NCBI RefSeq assembly: GCF_030252425.1
Contig: NZ_CP126994.1
Location: 1 to 64,000, forward strand
DNA from: Acidisoma sp. PAMC 29798
GTDB lineage: Bacteria; Pseudomonadota; Alphaproteobacteria; Acetobacterales; Acetobacteraceae
DNA length: 64,000 nt
Reading direction: 5' to 3'
The notes under the pieces are model-generated. The model did not search any database, was not told the DNA's origin, and worked only from the letters and a program-made list of their open reading frames with translations. Positions 1 to 8,536 of the stretch are shown here, one piece after another (position 1 is the stretch's first letter; each line of letters begins with the position of its first letter). A program made the position numbers and the translations under genes.

Positions 1-1
1 T

Positions 2-634
2 TTTTATCTTGGGAGGGCGAAGGATATAATAGAATTAACAAATGAACAGTTAGACGCGATTTGGTCAATACAACGCTTTGGCACGCCGTTTAATTTTGTG
101 GACGATGATAATGATAAACCCGTAGATGTGTTGGAAATGGGCTGGTTTCATAGCCTGGTGGAAACAGGGTTCATAGGTAAGAAAGACGGAAAGCTGCAAT
201 GCATTGTTGACACATTTGATCTTCTATTCGTGATATATTTGTGTAACGATCGTGACATATCTGGAAGCGTCGGATATATACCGGATTTTAGGCCGAACAT
301 GGCGTTTGCTGAGCAGGGGCTTGTCTGTCCTTGGGAGCATTGCATCGAATTCATGCCACTCCCACCGCGGTCCAAGCAACAGATCGTAGAACACAAGAAG
401 CACCTGCAGGAGATGTTTGATAAAGATGCTTATGCACACAAGACTCCTGAGGATATTGCTTTCCTACGTGGGATGCTAGAAGACCCTATACCAGAAGATG
501 CGATAGACGGAGATGTCGATCCACTTGAATATGGTGGATGTCCAATCTTTGGACACTGCTGCCCAGGCGGAGTTTTACAGGCGAAGTTGTGTGCCGAACA
601 AGAAAAGGTGGATGACGAAGAGACTTCTGGCTAG
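2..634 (+). CDS. Unknown protein, 5'-truncated, low-GC
   Basis: The reading frame is open from the window edge, so the true start lies upstream; an internal GTG at 98 is only the first candidate start inside the window. The visible part encodes about 210 residues. I do not recognise the family. It is acidic toward the C-terminus, with a central stretch rich in Lys, His and Glu, and ends in a Cys/Gly-rich segment (GGCPIFGHCCPGG) that could bind metal. No membrane segment or signal is visible. Base composition is distinctly AT-richer than everything after ~650, and codons such as ATA and TTA are used that are rare in the rest of the window, which suggests recent acquisition. Nothing recognisable is encoded between its stop and the hydrolase remnant that begins near 879. 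Confidence 0.6.
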   Translation, partial: FYLGRAKDIIELTNEQLDAIWSIQRFGTPFNFVDDDNDKPVDVLEMGWFHSLVETGFIGKKDGKLQCIVDTFDLLFVIYLCNDRDISGSVGYIPDFRPNMAFAEQGLVCPWEHCIEFMPLPPRSKQQIVEHKKHLQEMFDKDAYAHKTPEDIAFLRGMLEDPIPEDAIDGDVDPLEYGGCPIFGHCCPGGVLQAKLCAEQEKVDDEETSG

Positions 635-878
635 TTGTTTACGTTGAACTTGGACGGGCAACGCCCAGTTGAAATAGACACTCTTGTTAATCTACACCAG
701 CCCGACCGCATTCGACTGGCGAGACAGCGGCGGGAATTGCAGTGCATGCAGAAAGGTCCGCTTCAGGAAACACAGCGAACCGTGTTGACTGACCTGCATG
801 GGCGTAAACCAGACCTTTCTCGGCTTGCGCCCCCTGTCCGCGTTCCACCCAAACGATCACTGACGCTCGCCTCCCGCC

Positions 879-1130
879 CTACGCCCCCGCAAAAAACCCC
901 TCCGACCGCGCGACAAACCCGAAACACTGCCGCACATCGTACAACGTCGCGGCCACACAACACTCCGGCGATGTCGTGCCACTGCAATCCTCTAGCAGCA
1001 CACAATCGTCACCGAAGCAGCGTACGTCTTGCGGCGTGCCGAGAAGGCATTGATCCACATTGACGCCGGCAAACAGCAACGTCGTCACGCCGAGGTGGCG
1101 ACGGAACGGATGGATCAGGCTGAGCGCGAA
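879..1130 (-). pseudogene. C-terminal remnant of cysteine hydrolase (copy A)
   Basis: The minus strand encodes a fragment closely matching the last ~75 residues of the intact cysteine hydrolase at 4683-5438: TTLLFAGVNVDQCLLGT, then LLEDCSGTTSP and RQCFGFVARSEGF, ending in a TAG at 879-881. The nucleophilic Cys is retained, but the N-terminal two thirds, with the catalytic Asp and Lys, are missing. Similarity fades near 1130. The sequence GGAGGCGAGCGTCA just beyond the stop is also found after copy B, so both copies share 3' flanking DNA as well as coding sequence. Confidence 0.7.
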
Positions 1131-1150
1131 GCGGCCAAGAGGCCTTACGA

Positions 1151-1393
1151 TCAGTCCGGGACGTAGAACCCATAAACGCCGGCCGATAGTTCTGCCACGG
1201 CGAAGCGGATGGGATGGTCAAGACTGCCGACGTCAACGACGCGGAAGGTGTGATGCTGGTTTGGGTAATTGGGGTGAGGAAGAACGACGGCAGGGTCTCC
1301 CGTGCGGCGCCATATCGCCTGCCACACCGCGACACCCCCGATTGTGAGGCCGTCGTCTTCAACCCCGACGTGAATGTTGCGCCAATTGCCCAT
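1151..1393 (-). CDS. Small unknown protein (80 aa) between hydrolase remnants
   Basis: An open frame of 80 codons starting MGNWRNIHVGVEDDG and ending GVYGFYVPD lies on the minus strand between the two hydrolase remnants. It reads like real protein: balanced composition, a VGVEDDGLTIGG turn and a PHPNYPNQ loop. No family is recognised. The start is weak: the only good Shine-Dalgarno (AAGGAGG) lies about 23 bases upstream of the ATG, so translation may begin earlier in the same frame, which is open back into copy B. It could be the intact neighbour that followed the ancestral hydrolase gene, or the tail of a decayed longer gene. Confidence 0.35.
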   Translation of the reverse strand: MGNWRNIHVGVEDDGLTIGGVAVWQAIWRRTGDPAVVLPHPNYPNQHHTFRVVDVGSLDHPIRFAVAELSAGVYGFYVPD

Positions 1394-1423
1394 GATGATC
1401 GTCTTAATGACGCTCGCCTCCTT

Positions 1424-1893
1424 ACCCACGCCTCCGCCAAAACCCCTGCGACTTGCGACGAACCCGAAACACTGCCGCACATTGTATAGCGTCGCGGCCA
1501 GACAATACCCCGGCGATGTCGTCCCACTGCAATCCTCCAGCAGCACATAATCGTCACCGAGGCGGCTTGCGTCTTGCAGCGTGCCGAGCGCGCCTTGATC
1601 CACATTGACGCCGGTGAACAACACAGTCGTCGCGCCGAGGTTGCGCAGAATACTGTCCAGCGCGGTGTCACAGAACCCCATTTCGAGACGTGGGTGTCGC
1701 CCTCGTCCGGTGCCAACTCATCCACAACGCCAGTGGCCCAGCTCCAGCACGTGCGGGCTTGCCCGAGTCAGTGCATCGCCTAGGCCGGCGCCCCCGCCAT
1801 CAGGCCTATACGCAGGCAGCAGCGTGGGCCGAGGTTCAGCCGGTCGGGCCGGCTGCCCCAAGTCACCCAAACCGCAGGCAATTCTTGACGCAA
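1424..1893 (-). pseudogene. Frameshifted cysteine hydrolase remnant (copy B)
   Basis: Three minus-strand frames in sequence match the intact hydrolase at 4683-5438. The first gives LRQELPAVWVTWGSRPDRLNL (upstream), the second YRPDGGGAGLGDALT and HVLELG, the third DELAPDEGDTHVSK; the frame then returns for CDTALDSILRNLG through RQCFGFVAS. At least three frameshifts are therefore needed, and the first ~90 residues, including the Asp region, are absent. The nucleophilic Cys is replaced by Gly (VNVDQGALGT), so the copy would be inactive even if the frame were restored. The 240 bases between this remnant and the GGDEF-EAL gene hold no gene I can support. Confidence 0.75.
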
Positions 1894-2132
1894 AGCCCGC
1901 CGAGGTGGCGTCCGAAGCCTCATGAGCCGCATCAAAGGCGATCCGAATACCAAACGAATAGGCCGAGTCGGACGGTGAAACAATCTCCGGAGTTGGCGGT
2001 TTCGTCGGCAGGGCGGCATCGCAGGGTCCCTGAGACCGGTCTGAACGGCCACGAAACCATCGACACAAGCGATTCAACTTCATACAAAGGTGCTCGGTAG
2101 ACTGGGTAGCGTTGAGGCGTCAGGAGAACGAC

Positions 2133-4748
2133 TTGAAACCGATCCAATTGCCGCGGGACGAGGCAGAGCGATTGTCGTCTCTGCATGCCCATGCAATCAT
2201 GGATACGGCCGCAGACCCCTATCTCGACAGCTTGACGCGCATGACCGCGGGCAAACTCCATGTGCCGATCGTGCTCGTGAACCTGTTGGACTCCGATCGT
2301 CAGTGGGCGAAATCCGCCTTTGGCTTGCCGCGCGGGTACGAAGTGCCCCGCGACCTGGCGTTCTGCTCACAGACCATTCTCACCCCCGATCACGTCACCA
2401 TTATCCGCGATGCCACCCTGGACACGCGTTTTGCCGACAATCCCTTCGTGACCGGAAAGCCTCGGTTTCGATTCTACGCCGGGGTTTCCATCATCGATGG
2501 CGAAGGTCGTGCGCTGGGCGCGCTCTGCGTGATCGACACGGCACCGCGCGACTTCACGGCCGCTGACAGCATCATCCTTTCGGAAATGGCAGAAAGCGTT
2601 TCAGCCCGCCTGGAACTCTATCATTCGAATGCTGCATTGCGAGAGAGCAAGGAACACTATCGCGTTGCCGTCGCCTCCAATCCTCACATGCGCTGGACCA
2701 TGTCGGCGGACGGCAAGTCCGAGGAAGGGGAAGAGCGTTGGCAAGAAATGATTGGCTCATCCTATGAATATTCCAATAGCCAGGATTGGGTCAGGGCCGT
2801 TCACCCGGAAGATCTCTCCTCGGCGTTGACGGCGTGGTCGGCTTCCTTGCGGGAGGGTGAGCCGCTCGACATGGAGTATCGTCTGCGCCTCGCCGCTGGA
2901 AACTATCGTTGGTTTCGCGTGCGCGCGACGCCGAGACGTGACGTGACGGGCCGCATCATGCGGTGGTACGGCGTGGTGGAAGACATCCACGAGCGCAAGA
3001 TTGCAGAAGCCACGCATCTTGAAACGGAAACCCGCCTGCGCCTGGCGCTCGATGTCGGTCGCTTGCGCACCTGGGAACTCGATCTGGCGTCGCGGCGACT
3101 GACGGCGTCGGATGTGAGCGTGATCAACTTCGGCCTTCAGCTTGGCGCCGCCGTCTCCGACTACGACACGGCGCTCGCACGCATGCATCCTGACGATGAA
3201 CAGCGATACGGCAGGGAGGTGGAACAAGCCTGGGCAGCCGGCCAGGATCTTGAAATCGAATATCGCAGCATCTGGCCGGATGGCACGATCCATTGGATCA
3301 GGATCAACGGTCGACCCACGAAGGACATCGCCGGGAAAGCCGTCAGGCTGGTTGGCCTGTCGCTCGATATCACGGTGGAGCGTACGGCGGAGGAGGAGCG
3401 TCAGCGCGCCGAGGCCCGCATCTCCTATCTTGCGCGGCACGACCCCCTCACCGGCCTCGCCAACCGCCTGCTGTTCCATCAACGGCTTTCAGAGGCCATG
3501 GCGTCTGTGATGCCGGGGGTACGGGTGGCGCTTCTCCGCATCGACCTGGACGACTTCAAGGCCGTGAACGTGGCGATCGGTCATGCGGCCGGTGATAAGG
3601 TTCTCCAACATGCGGCGGATCGTCTGAAAGCGAGCGTGGGAGAGGAGGGTATGGTTGCCCGCTACGGCAGCGACGAGTTCGCGGTCATTCTGGGGAACGT
3701 GAATTCACCCGAACAGGTCGATCTTCTCAGCCGCCGGGTTTTGCAATCGCTGGGGGAGCCGATTGATGTTGGGGAAACCGATGTCGTCTTGGGCGGCAGC
3801 ATTGGCATCTCCATGGCGCCAGACGATGCAACCAGCCCAGAGCAATTGCTCAGGAACGCGGATACGGCACTGCATCGCGCCAAGCTGACCAGTCGCGGAG
3901 GCTGCCAGTATTTCGACCAAGCCATGGACATCCATTTGCAGGTTCTGGTTGAACTGAAGCTGGACTTGCGGGATGCGCTGAGTCGAAACGAATTTCGTTT
4001 GTTCTATCAACCGCTCATCGACCTGGAAACTGGAATGGTCATCAGTTTCGAGGCTTTGATCCGCTGGCAGCACCCGGTCCGGGGTCTTGTTTCGCCCGCC
4101 GACTTCATCCCCCTTGCGGAGGAAACTGGCTGGATCGTGCCGATCGGGCGTTGGGCCTTGCAGGAGGCGTGTCGTGAAGCGGCAGGATGGCCGGGGACTG
4201 TCGGTGTGGCCGTCAATCTCTCCGCTGTGCAGTTCGGCAACAAGGATTTGGAGGCCGAAATCAGCATGGCCCTGTCAGAGTCAGGGCTTGCGGCCACACG
4301 TCTCGAACTCGAAGTGACGGAGACGCTGCTGCTTCAGGACAATGAGGCGAACGTTAAACTTTTGCGCGCCTTGCGGCAGACCGGCGTGCGCATTGCCATG
4401 GATGATTTCGGAACGGGATATTCGTCACTGGGCTATCTGCGCCGCTTTCCCTTCGACAAGATCAAGATCGACCAATCCCTCATCCGGGATTTACCAGATG
4501 GCGCCGGCGGCGATGCGATTGTCCAGGCCATCATCGCATTGGCCAATAGCCTTGGGATTTCGGTCACCGCAGAAGGGGTGGAGACGCAAGCACAGCGGGA
4601 TTTCTTGAGCAGAAACGGCTGCGGGCAGGTGCAAGGCTATCTGTTCAGTCGCCCGGTTCCTGCGAACGACGTGCCAGCGCTCCTAGCCGAGACCCAGAAA
4701 CCCCTCCGACCGCGCGACGAAGCCGAAACACTGGCGCACATTGTATAG
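2133..4748 (+). CDS. GAF-PAS-PAS-GGDEF-EAL cyclic-di-GMP signalling protein
   Basis: Predicted cytoplasmic enzyme of cyclic-di-GMP turnover. Order: GAF domain (about residues 10-160), two PAS domains with PAC-like tails (about 180-290 and 300-420), GGDEF domain and EAL domain; no membrane segment. The diguanylate cyclase signature reads GSDEF (512-516) instead of GGDEF, so cyclase activity is doubtful. The phosphodiesterase part keeps EALIRW (640), NLSAVQF, VTETLL, DDFGTGYSS, KIDQS and AEGVET, so cyclic-di-GMP hydrolysis is likely. A TTG at 2133 is chosen because AGGAG lies six bases before it; an in-frame TTG at 2112 lacks a good site. The last ~22 codons run antisense through the 3' end of the neighbouring hydrolase gene, suggesting that the original C-terminus was replaced at a junction. 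Confidence 0.88.
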   Translation: MKPIQLPRDEAERLSSLHAHAIMDTAADPYLDSLTRMTAGKLHVPIVLVNLLDSDRQWAKSAFGLPRGYEVPRDLAFCSQTILTPDHVTIIRDATLDTRFADNPFVTGKPRFRFYAGVSIIDGEGRALGALCVIDTAPRDFTAADSIILSEMAESVSARLELYHSNAALRESKEHYRVAVASNPHMRWTMSADGKSEEGEERWQEMIGSSYEYSNSQDWVRAVHPEDLSSALTAWSASLREGEPLDMEYRLRLAAGNYRWFRVRATPRRDVTGRIMRWYGVVEDIHERKIAEATHLETETRLRLALDVGRLRTWELDLASRRLTASDVSVINFGLQLGAAVSDYDTALARMHPDDEQRYGREVEQAWAAGQDLEIEYRSIWPDGTIHWIRINGRPTKDIAGKAVRLVGLSLDITVERTAEEERQRAEARISYLARHDPLTGLANRLLFHQRLSEAMASVMPGVRVALLRIDLDDFKAVNVAIGHAAGDKVLQHAADRLKASVGEEGMVARYGSDEFAVILGNVNSPEQVDLLSRRVLQSLGEPIDVGETDVVLGGSIGISMAPDDATSPEQLLRNADTALHRAKLTSRGGCQYFDQAMDIHLQVLVELKLDLRDALSRNEFRLFYQPLIDLETGMVISFEALIRWQHPVRGLVSPADFIPLAEETGWIVPIGRWALQEACREAAGWPGTVGVAVNLSAVQFGNKDLEAEISMALSESGLAATRLELEVTETLLLQDNEANVKLLRALRQTGVRIAMDDFGTGYSSLGYLRRFPFDKIKIDQSLIRDLPDGAGGDAIVQAIIALANSLGISVTAEGVETQAQRDFLSRNGCGQVQGYLFSRPVPANDVPALLAETQKPLRPRDEAETLAHIV

Positions 4749-5438
4749 AGTGGCGGCGACACAATACGCGGGCGATGTCGTGCCGCTGCAATCTTCCAGC
4801 AGCACGCAGTCGTAACCGAGGCAGCTGGCGTCTTGCAATGTGCCGAGCACGCATTGATCGACATTGACCCCGGCAAACAACAAAGTCGTCACGCCGAGGT
4901 TGCGTAGAATACTGTCCAGCGCCGTGTCCCAAAACCCCGACATGCGGTATTTCGACACGTGGATGTCACCCTCTTCCGGCGCCAGCTCATCGACAACGCC
5001 AGCGGACCAGCTGCCCTGCTCCAACACATGCGCGCCCGCACTGGGGAGCGGATCGCCGAGGCCGACGCCCGTGCCGTCCGGCTTATACACATGCAGCAGC
5101 GTGGGGCTGAGGTTCAGCCGATCTGGCCGGTTGCCCCAATTCACCCAAACCACCGGCACCTCTTGACGCCGCAACGCCGGCAGCAGCGCCGCGAGGGCCG
5201 GTATTGGCGCGCGCGTCGGGGCGACATCGACGCCGATATGCCCGAGCCAGCCCTGCGGATGACAGAAATCGTTCTGCATATCGATGACGATCATCGCCGT
5301 GCGCGCAAGATCGAGGGTGATCCGCTGCGGCGTCGATTCGATCGTCAGCGGTCGTGCCTCACGCGCCGTGCGGCGCAGATCGACCGTGGTTGGTGAGACC
5401 TGCCACTGGTTGCGCGCGCTCGACCCCAAAGCAATCAT
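4683..5438 (-). CDS. Isochorismatase-like cysteine hydrolase
   Basis: Cysteine hydrolase of the isochorismatase superfamily, 251 residues. Members hydrolyse isochorismate, ureidoacrylate, nicotinamide, N-carbamoyl amines and similar amides; the substrate here is unknown. The catalytic triad is visible: Asp in VIDMQNDF, Lys in HVSKYRMSGF and Cys in NVDQCVLGT. The ATG at 5438 follows AAGGGAG with a five-base gap. A longer open frame upstream overlaps the cupin gene and is less likely. It is the last gene of the ABC/flavin-monooxygenase operon, 29 bases after the cupin, and its 3' end overlaps the GGDEF-EAL gene in antisense by 66 bases. Two decayed copies lie at 879-1130 and 1424-1893. Pairing with a luciferase-like monooxygenase recalls RutA/RutB of uracil catabolism, but the identity is not established. 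Confidence 0.88.
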   Translation of the reverse strand: MIALGSSARNQWQVSPTTVDLRRTAREARPLTIESTPQRITLDLARTAMIVIDMQNDFCHPQGWLGHIGVDVAPTRAPIPALAALLPALRRQEVPVVWVNWGNRPDRLNLSPTLLHVYKPDGTGVGLGDPLPSAGAHVLEQGSWSAGVVDELAPEEGDIHVSKYRMSGFWDTALDSILRNLGVTTLLFAGVNVDQCVLGTLQDASCLGYDCVLLEDCSGTTSPAYCVAATLYNVRQCFGFVARSEGFLGLG

Positions 5439-5467
5439 GCCGCTCCCTTCTTCAGACTCGGCCACGG

Positions 5468-5887
5468 CTAGCCTCCCAGCACCTTGAGATCCTCGGCATC
5501 CAATTCCATTGGATGGCCGCTGCGGATCAGCTCGGCGAAGCCTTCGTTCGGCGTCATGACCGTCAGGCAATAGAGCTTCGCGGTGCCGGTGTTATGAACG
5601 ATGTGCTCATGACCGGGGCGCAGTAGAAGCGCATCCCCGGTCTTAAGCGGCGTCTCGGCCGTGCCGCAGCGCGCGATGCCTTCGCCGGACAGGACATAGA
5701 AGAACTCGTCCGCGTGGTTGTGCGTATTGGGCGGGGTGGCGCCGCCGGGCGTGAAGATCTCGACCACGAAAACATTCTTGATGCCGTCCTTCTCGGGGTC
5801 GAACAGAACCGCGAAGTAATTCGTGTCCGTCGGCGCGATGCGGAAAACCTTGGCCGCCGAAGCGGCCTCCTTGCCGAAGGCGATCAT
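5468..5887 (-). CDS. Cupin-domain protein
   Basis: Small single-domain cupin, 139 residues, starting MIAFGKEA. The metal-binding first motif is visible as THNHADEFFYVLSGEG and the second as LRPGHEHIVHNTG, giving the usual His-His-Glu-His set for a mononuclear metal site. Such proteins are dioxygenases, isomerases or metabolite-binding proteins, and sequence alone does not tell which. The ATG overlaps the TGA of the upstream CocE-type hydrolase by four bases and has AAGGAG six bases before it, so translation is coupled. A much longer open frame reaching 6244 is a shadow of the hydrolase gene and is not used. Confidence 0.85.
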   Translation of the reverse strand: MIAFGKEAASAAKVFRIAPTDTNYFAVLFDPEKDGIKNVFVVEIFTPGGATPPNTHNHADEFFYVLSGEGIARCGTAETPLKTGDALLLRPGHEHIVHNTGTAKLYCLTVMTPNEGFAELIRSGHPMELDAEDLKVLGG

Positions 5888-7539
5888 GGGTTGCTCCTTA
5901 GGGGCGATGAGAGGATAGGCAGGATCAGGCGCGAGGGCGTGTCCAGGCCGCTGGCGATGGTCAGCGTGATAACCTGGCAATCCGTGGCAAAGGTTGCGGC
6001 CGGTGCTGCGCCAGTGCCGGGGTTTACGGGATGCGCGGGAAAGCTGGCGCCGGCGAGGCTGAGGCGCAGCGCCACGCCGGGCCGGATCGTCGCGCAGAGC
6101 GCGCGCAGCGACACGCGGATCGGTAGCGGTTCGGCGGCGGTCACCCGGCGATAGCCTTGGGTGAGGATGATCGCCCGTCCCTCCGGCGTGATTTCGGACA
6201 AGACGGCGGAGATGTCGAAACACACGGCATCCGCTTCGACCCAAAGGTCGAGATCGACTCGGCCGGCCATGACAGCCTCGGCCTCGAACGGCGCCGAGGT
6301 GAAGCAGGCGATATCAGCGCGTGCATCGAGGGCGGTGCGGTCCTGCCGCCCCATGGGTGCCGCATCATGGCCGCCAAACGAGGGCACCGGCCGCCAGGGG
6401 TCATGCACCACCTCATCCCGCGCGGCCTCGGCGGGCGCATGTCGCAACACGCCATCGGTTGCGGTCGGCGTCGCGAGGCCGGAACTGCCGAGGTAAAGCG
6501 TGCCCTCGCCCGAGGGCCAGGCGGGGAAATGCCGCCACGTTTTCGCCGTCACATCGAACAGGTCGAGGCCGGTGGTGAGATGATCGCCGCCCGGTGAGTC
6601 CTTCAGGAAGCCGTCGAACCAGGCGAGTTGCAGGCGATCGATCTGCGCATCAGCCTCGGGCCCCATATCGCCGCCGGACATCCGCCCCCAGGGCAGATGC
6701 GGCCAAGGGCCCACCACCAGACGCTGCGGCTGATCGGACGCCGCGCGCACGGCCGCGAAAGTGTCCAGCGTACCCATCAGCATAGTGTCGTACCAGCCGC
6801 CGATATGCAGCATCGGCACGTCCATGCGCTTGCCGGCGAGGGCCGCGCGGGGCGAGGTGCGTCGCCAATAGGCGGCGTCATGGCCGTCGTTCTCGACCCA
6901 ATCGGCGAAATGGCCGTAGTGGCGATAGCGGCGCAGCACATCGGGGAAGGCCGGCGTCTCGTCCTGCAGCGGCATCGCACGGGCGGCGCCGGACAGGGCG
7001 CGGACTGCCTCGGTATCGCTCTCCCGCGCGGCACGGATGGCGGCCATCTGGATGCCCCAGCCGATGCCATCGGCCAGGCGCAGCGCACCGCCCTCATAGG
7101 CCCAGTCGCCGTGCAGGTCCCAGCCCACCATGACCGGCGCCAGCGCCCCCAAAGCCGGCGCGCCACCGGCGAGCGCGAGCAATTGCGTCATGCCCTGGTA
7201 GGAGAAACCATACATGCCCACGCGACCGGTGGAGCCCGGCAGGGCCGCCGCCCAGGCGACGGCCTCGGCGCCATCCTCACGCTCCGTCTCGAAGGCGTGG
7301 AAGGTGCCCTCCGACGAACCCGTACCGCGCACATCCTGGATGACGACAATATAGCCTTGCGCCGCGTACCAGCGGGGATGGGCGAAGACGACGGTGGAGG
7401 CGATGCGGCGGCCATAGGGCTGGCGCATGAGCAGAACCGGATAGGGGCCGCCCTCCGCCGGACGATAAAGGTCGGCATCCAGCCGCACACCGTCCTGCGT
7501 GGTCATGGCAATCGTTTCGGGTCCGAGCACGCGTCTCAT
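5884..7539 (-). CDS. CocE/NonD-family alpha/beta hydrolase (X-Pro dipeptidyl-peptidase type)
   Basis: Hydrolase of the CocE/X-Pro dipeptidyl-peptidase (S15) family, 551 residues, the usual length. N-terminal alpha/beta-hydrolase fold with nucleophile Ser113 in YGFSYQG, probable acid in IGGWYDT and His in VGPWPHLPWG; the C-terminal ~200 residues form the jelly-roll domain typical of the family (DLDLWVEAD region). Known members cleave esters and amides, such as cocaine, glutaryl-7-ACA and Xaa-Pro peptides. No signal peptide is visible, so it is probably cytoplasmic. It starts one base after the TGA of the flavin monooxygenase gene and overlaps the cupin by four bases. In this operon it could act like the alpha/beta hydrolase step that follows ring oxidation in Rut-type pathways; this role is inference. 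Confidence 0.88.
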   Translation of the reverse strand: MRRVLGPETIAMTTQDGVRLDADLYRPAEGGPYPVLLMRQPYGRRIASTVVFAHPRWYAAQGYIVVIQDVRGTGSSEGTFHAFETEREDGAEAVAWAAALPGSTGRVGMYGFSYQGMTQLLALAGGAPALGALAPVMVGWDLHGDWAYEGGALRLADGIGWGIQMAAIRAARESDTEAVRALSGAARAMPLQDETPAFPDVLRRYRHYGHFADWVENDGHDAAYWRRTSPRAALAGKRMDVPMLHIGGWYDTMLMGTLDTFAAVRAASDQPQRLVVGPWPHLPWGRMSGGDMGPEADAQIDRLQLAWFDGFLKDSPGGDHLTTGLDLFDVTAKTWRHFPAWPSGEGTLYLGSSGLATPTATDGVLRHAPAEAARDEVVHDPWRPVPSFGGHDAAPMGRQDRTALDARADIACFTSAPFEAEAVMAGRVDLDLWVEADAVCFDISAVLSEITPEGRAIILTQGYRRVTAAEPLPIRVSLRALCATIRPGVALRLSLAGASFPAHPVNPGTGAAPAATFATDCQVITLTIASGLDTPSRLILPILSSPLRSNP

Positions 7540-7540
7540 C

Positions 7541-8536
7541 TCAGGTCTCCGCCAGTGCCGGGAAGCGCAGGCGGGGCCGCACCTCCGCCTCGAACAGGGT
7601 CATCGACCGCCGCACCGCCGCCGTCGTCATGCCGGGGAGCTGCGGCATGATATCCAGCCGGTCGATGCCGGTTTCGGCGATATGGGCGTTCAAGGCGGCG
7701 GCCACATCCTCCGGCGTGCCGGCAAAGACATCGAGTTGCCGCCGCTGCTCGGCCGGCGTGGGTGCGGTGGGTGGCAGCAGGCCGTCGGCGACCGCCTGAG
7801 CGTGGTAACCCTTATGGCCGAGGGCGGCGAAGTAGATCGCGGTGGCCGTGGCGCATTCGGCCGCGGCCTCGGCCCGGCTTTCCGCCACGAAAGCGACCCG
7901 CACCCCACGCACCTGGCCATGGCCACCGGCCGCCCGATAGGCGCGCACAAAGGCGGCCTGCCGCACCCCGATCTCGGCCTGGCCGATAACGAGGTTGAGG
8001 TCGTGCGCGGCCGCGAAGGTGAGCGTCGGTTCGTCCCGCGCCGCGACCCAGATTTTTTCCACAAGCGCGGGACAAGGGCTAAGCGAGAAACCGATGTCGC
8101 CCTTGAGAGTGCCGAGAATCTCCGCCAGCAATGCGCGGTAGCGCGCCGCCTTTTCGGCGCGGGTCTCGCTCGCGCCCGGAAGCGTGGGACCCTGGCCAAG
8201 ACCGAACTCCACGCGCCCCGGCGCGAGGAGATGCAGCATCGCCATTTCCTCGACCGAGCGGCGCGCGGAATTGGTCGAGAGGATCTTTACGCCTGTCCCG
8301 ACCGCGATGCGGGTCGTCGCGCCCAGGACATAGCCGAGAAAGACTTCGGCCGCGGGCACGCGGCCATGGAAGGTGCCGGGCAGGCCGGGCGGCAGGTGAT
8401 GCTCGCCGATCCAGACGGAGGCGAAGCCATGCGCCTCGGCATGGCGGATATCGTCCAGCGCCGTGGTGATCGCCGCGCGGTCGGTGACGCCGACCTCCGC
8501 CCACATTTGGTTGAAGATACCGACCCGCGTGCTCAT
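7541..8536 (-). CDS. LLM-class (luciferase-like) flavin-dependent monooxygenase
   Basis: Flavin-dependent oxidoreductase of the bacterial luciferase-like superfamily, 331 residues. The TIM-barrel hallmarks are present: FASVWIGEHHL near residue 45, then TTRIAVGTGVKIL, and RVEFGLGQG, with a flavin-binding C-terminal half. Enzymes of this class use reduced FMN and oxygen to oxidise C-N, C-S or C-C bonds. The gene overlaps the preceding permease gene by four bases (ATGA) and is followed one base later by the CocE-type hydrolase. Its position between an importer and two hydrolases suggests that it attacks the imported substrate first. It is not obviously RutA, SsuD or NtaA; substrate unknown. Confidence 0.88.
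   Translation of the reverse strand: MSTRVGIFNQMWAEVGVTDRAAITTALDDIRHAEAHGFASVWIGEHHLPPGLPGTFHGRVPAAEVFLGYVLGATTRIAVGTGVKILSTNSARRSVEEMAMLHLLAPGRVEFGLGQGPTLPGASETRAEKAARYRALLAEILGTLKGDIGFSLSPCPALVEKIWVAARDEPTLTFAAAHDLNLVIGQAEIGVRQAAFVRAYRAAGGHGQVRGVRVAFVAESRAEAAAECATATAIYFAALGHKGYHAQAVADGLLPPTAPTPAEQRRQLDVFAGTPEDVAAALNAHIAETGIDRLDIMPQLPGMTTAAVRRSMTLFEAEVRPRLRFPALAET

Noticed and set aside
6628-7650. Long plus-strand open frame (340 codons)
   Set aside because: Antisense to the CocE-type hydrolase gene, with Arg/His-rich composition typical of shadow frames in high-GC DNA.
7541-8536. Naming the flavin monooxygenase RutA
   Set aside because: Only the superfamily pattern is clear; rutC, rutE, rutF and rutG are absent nearby.
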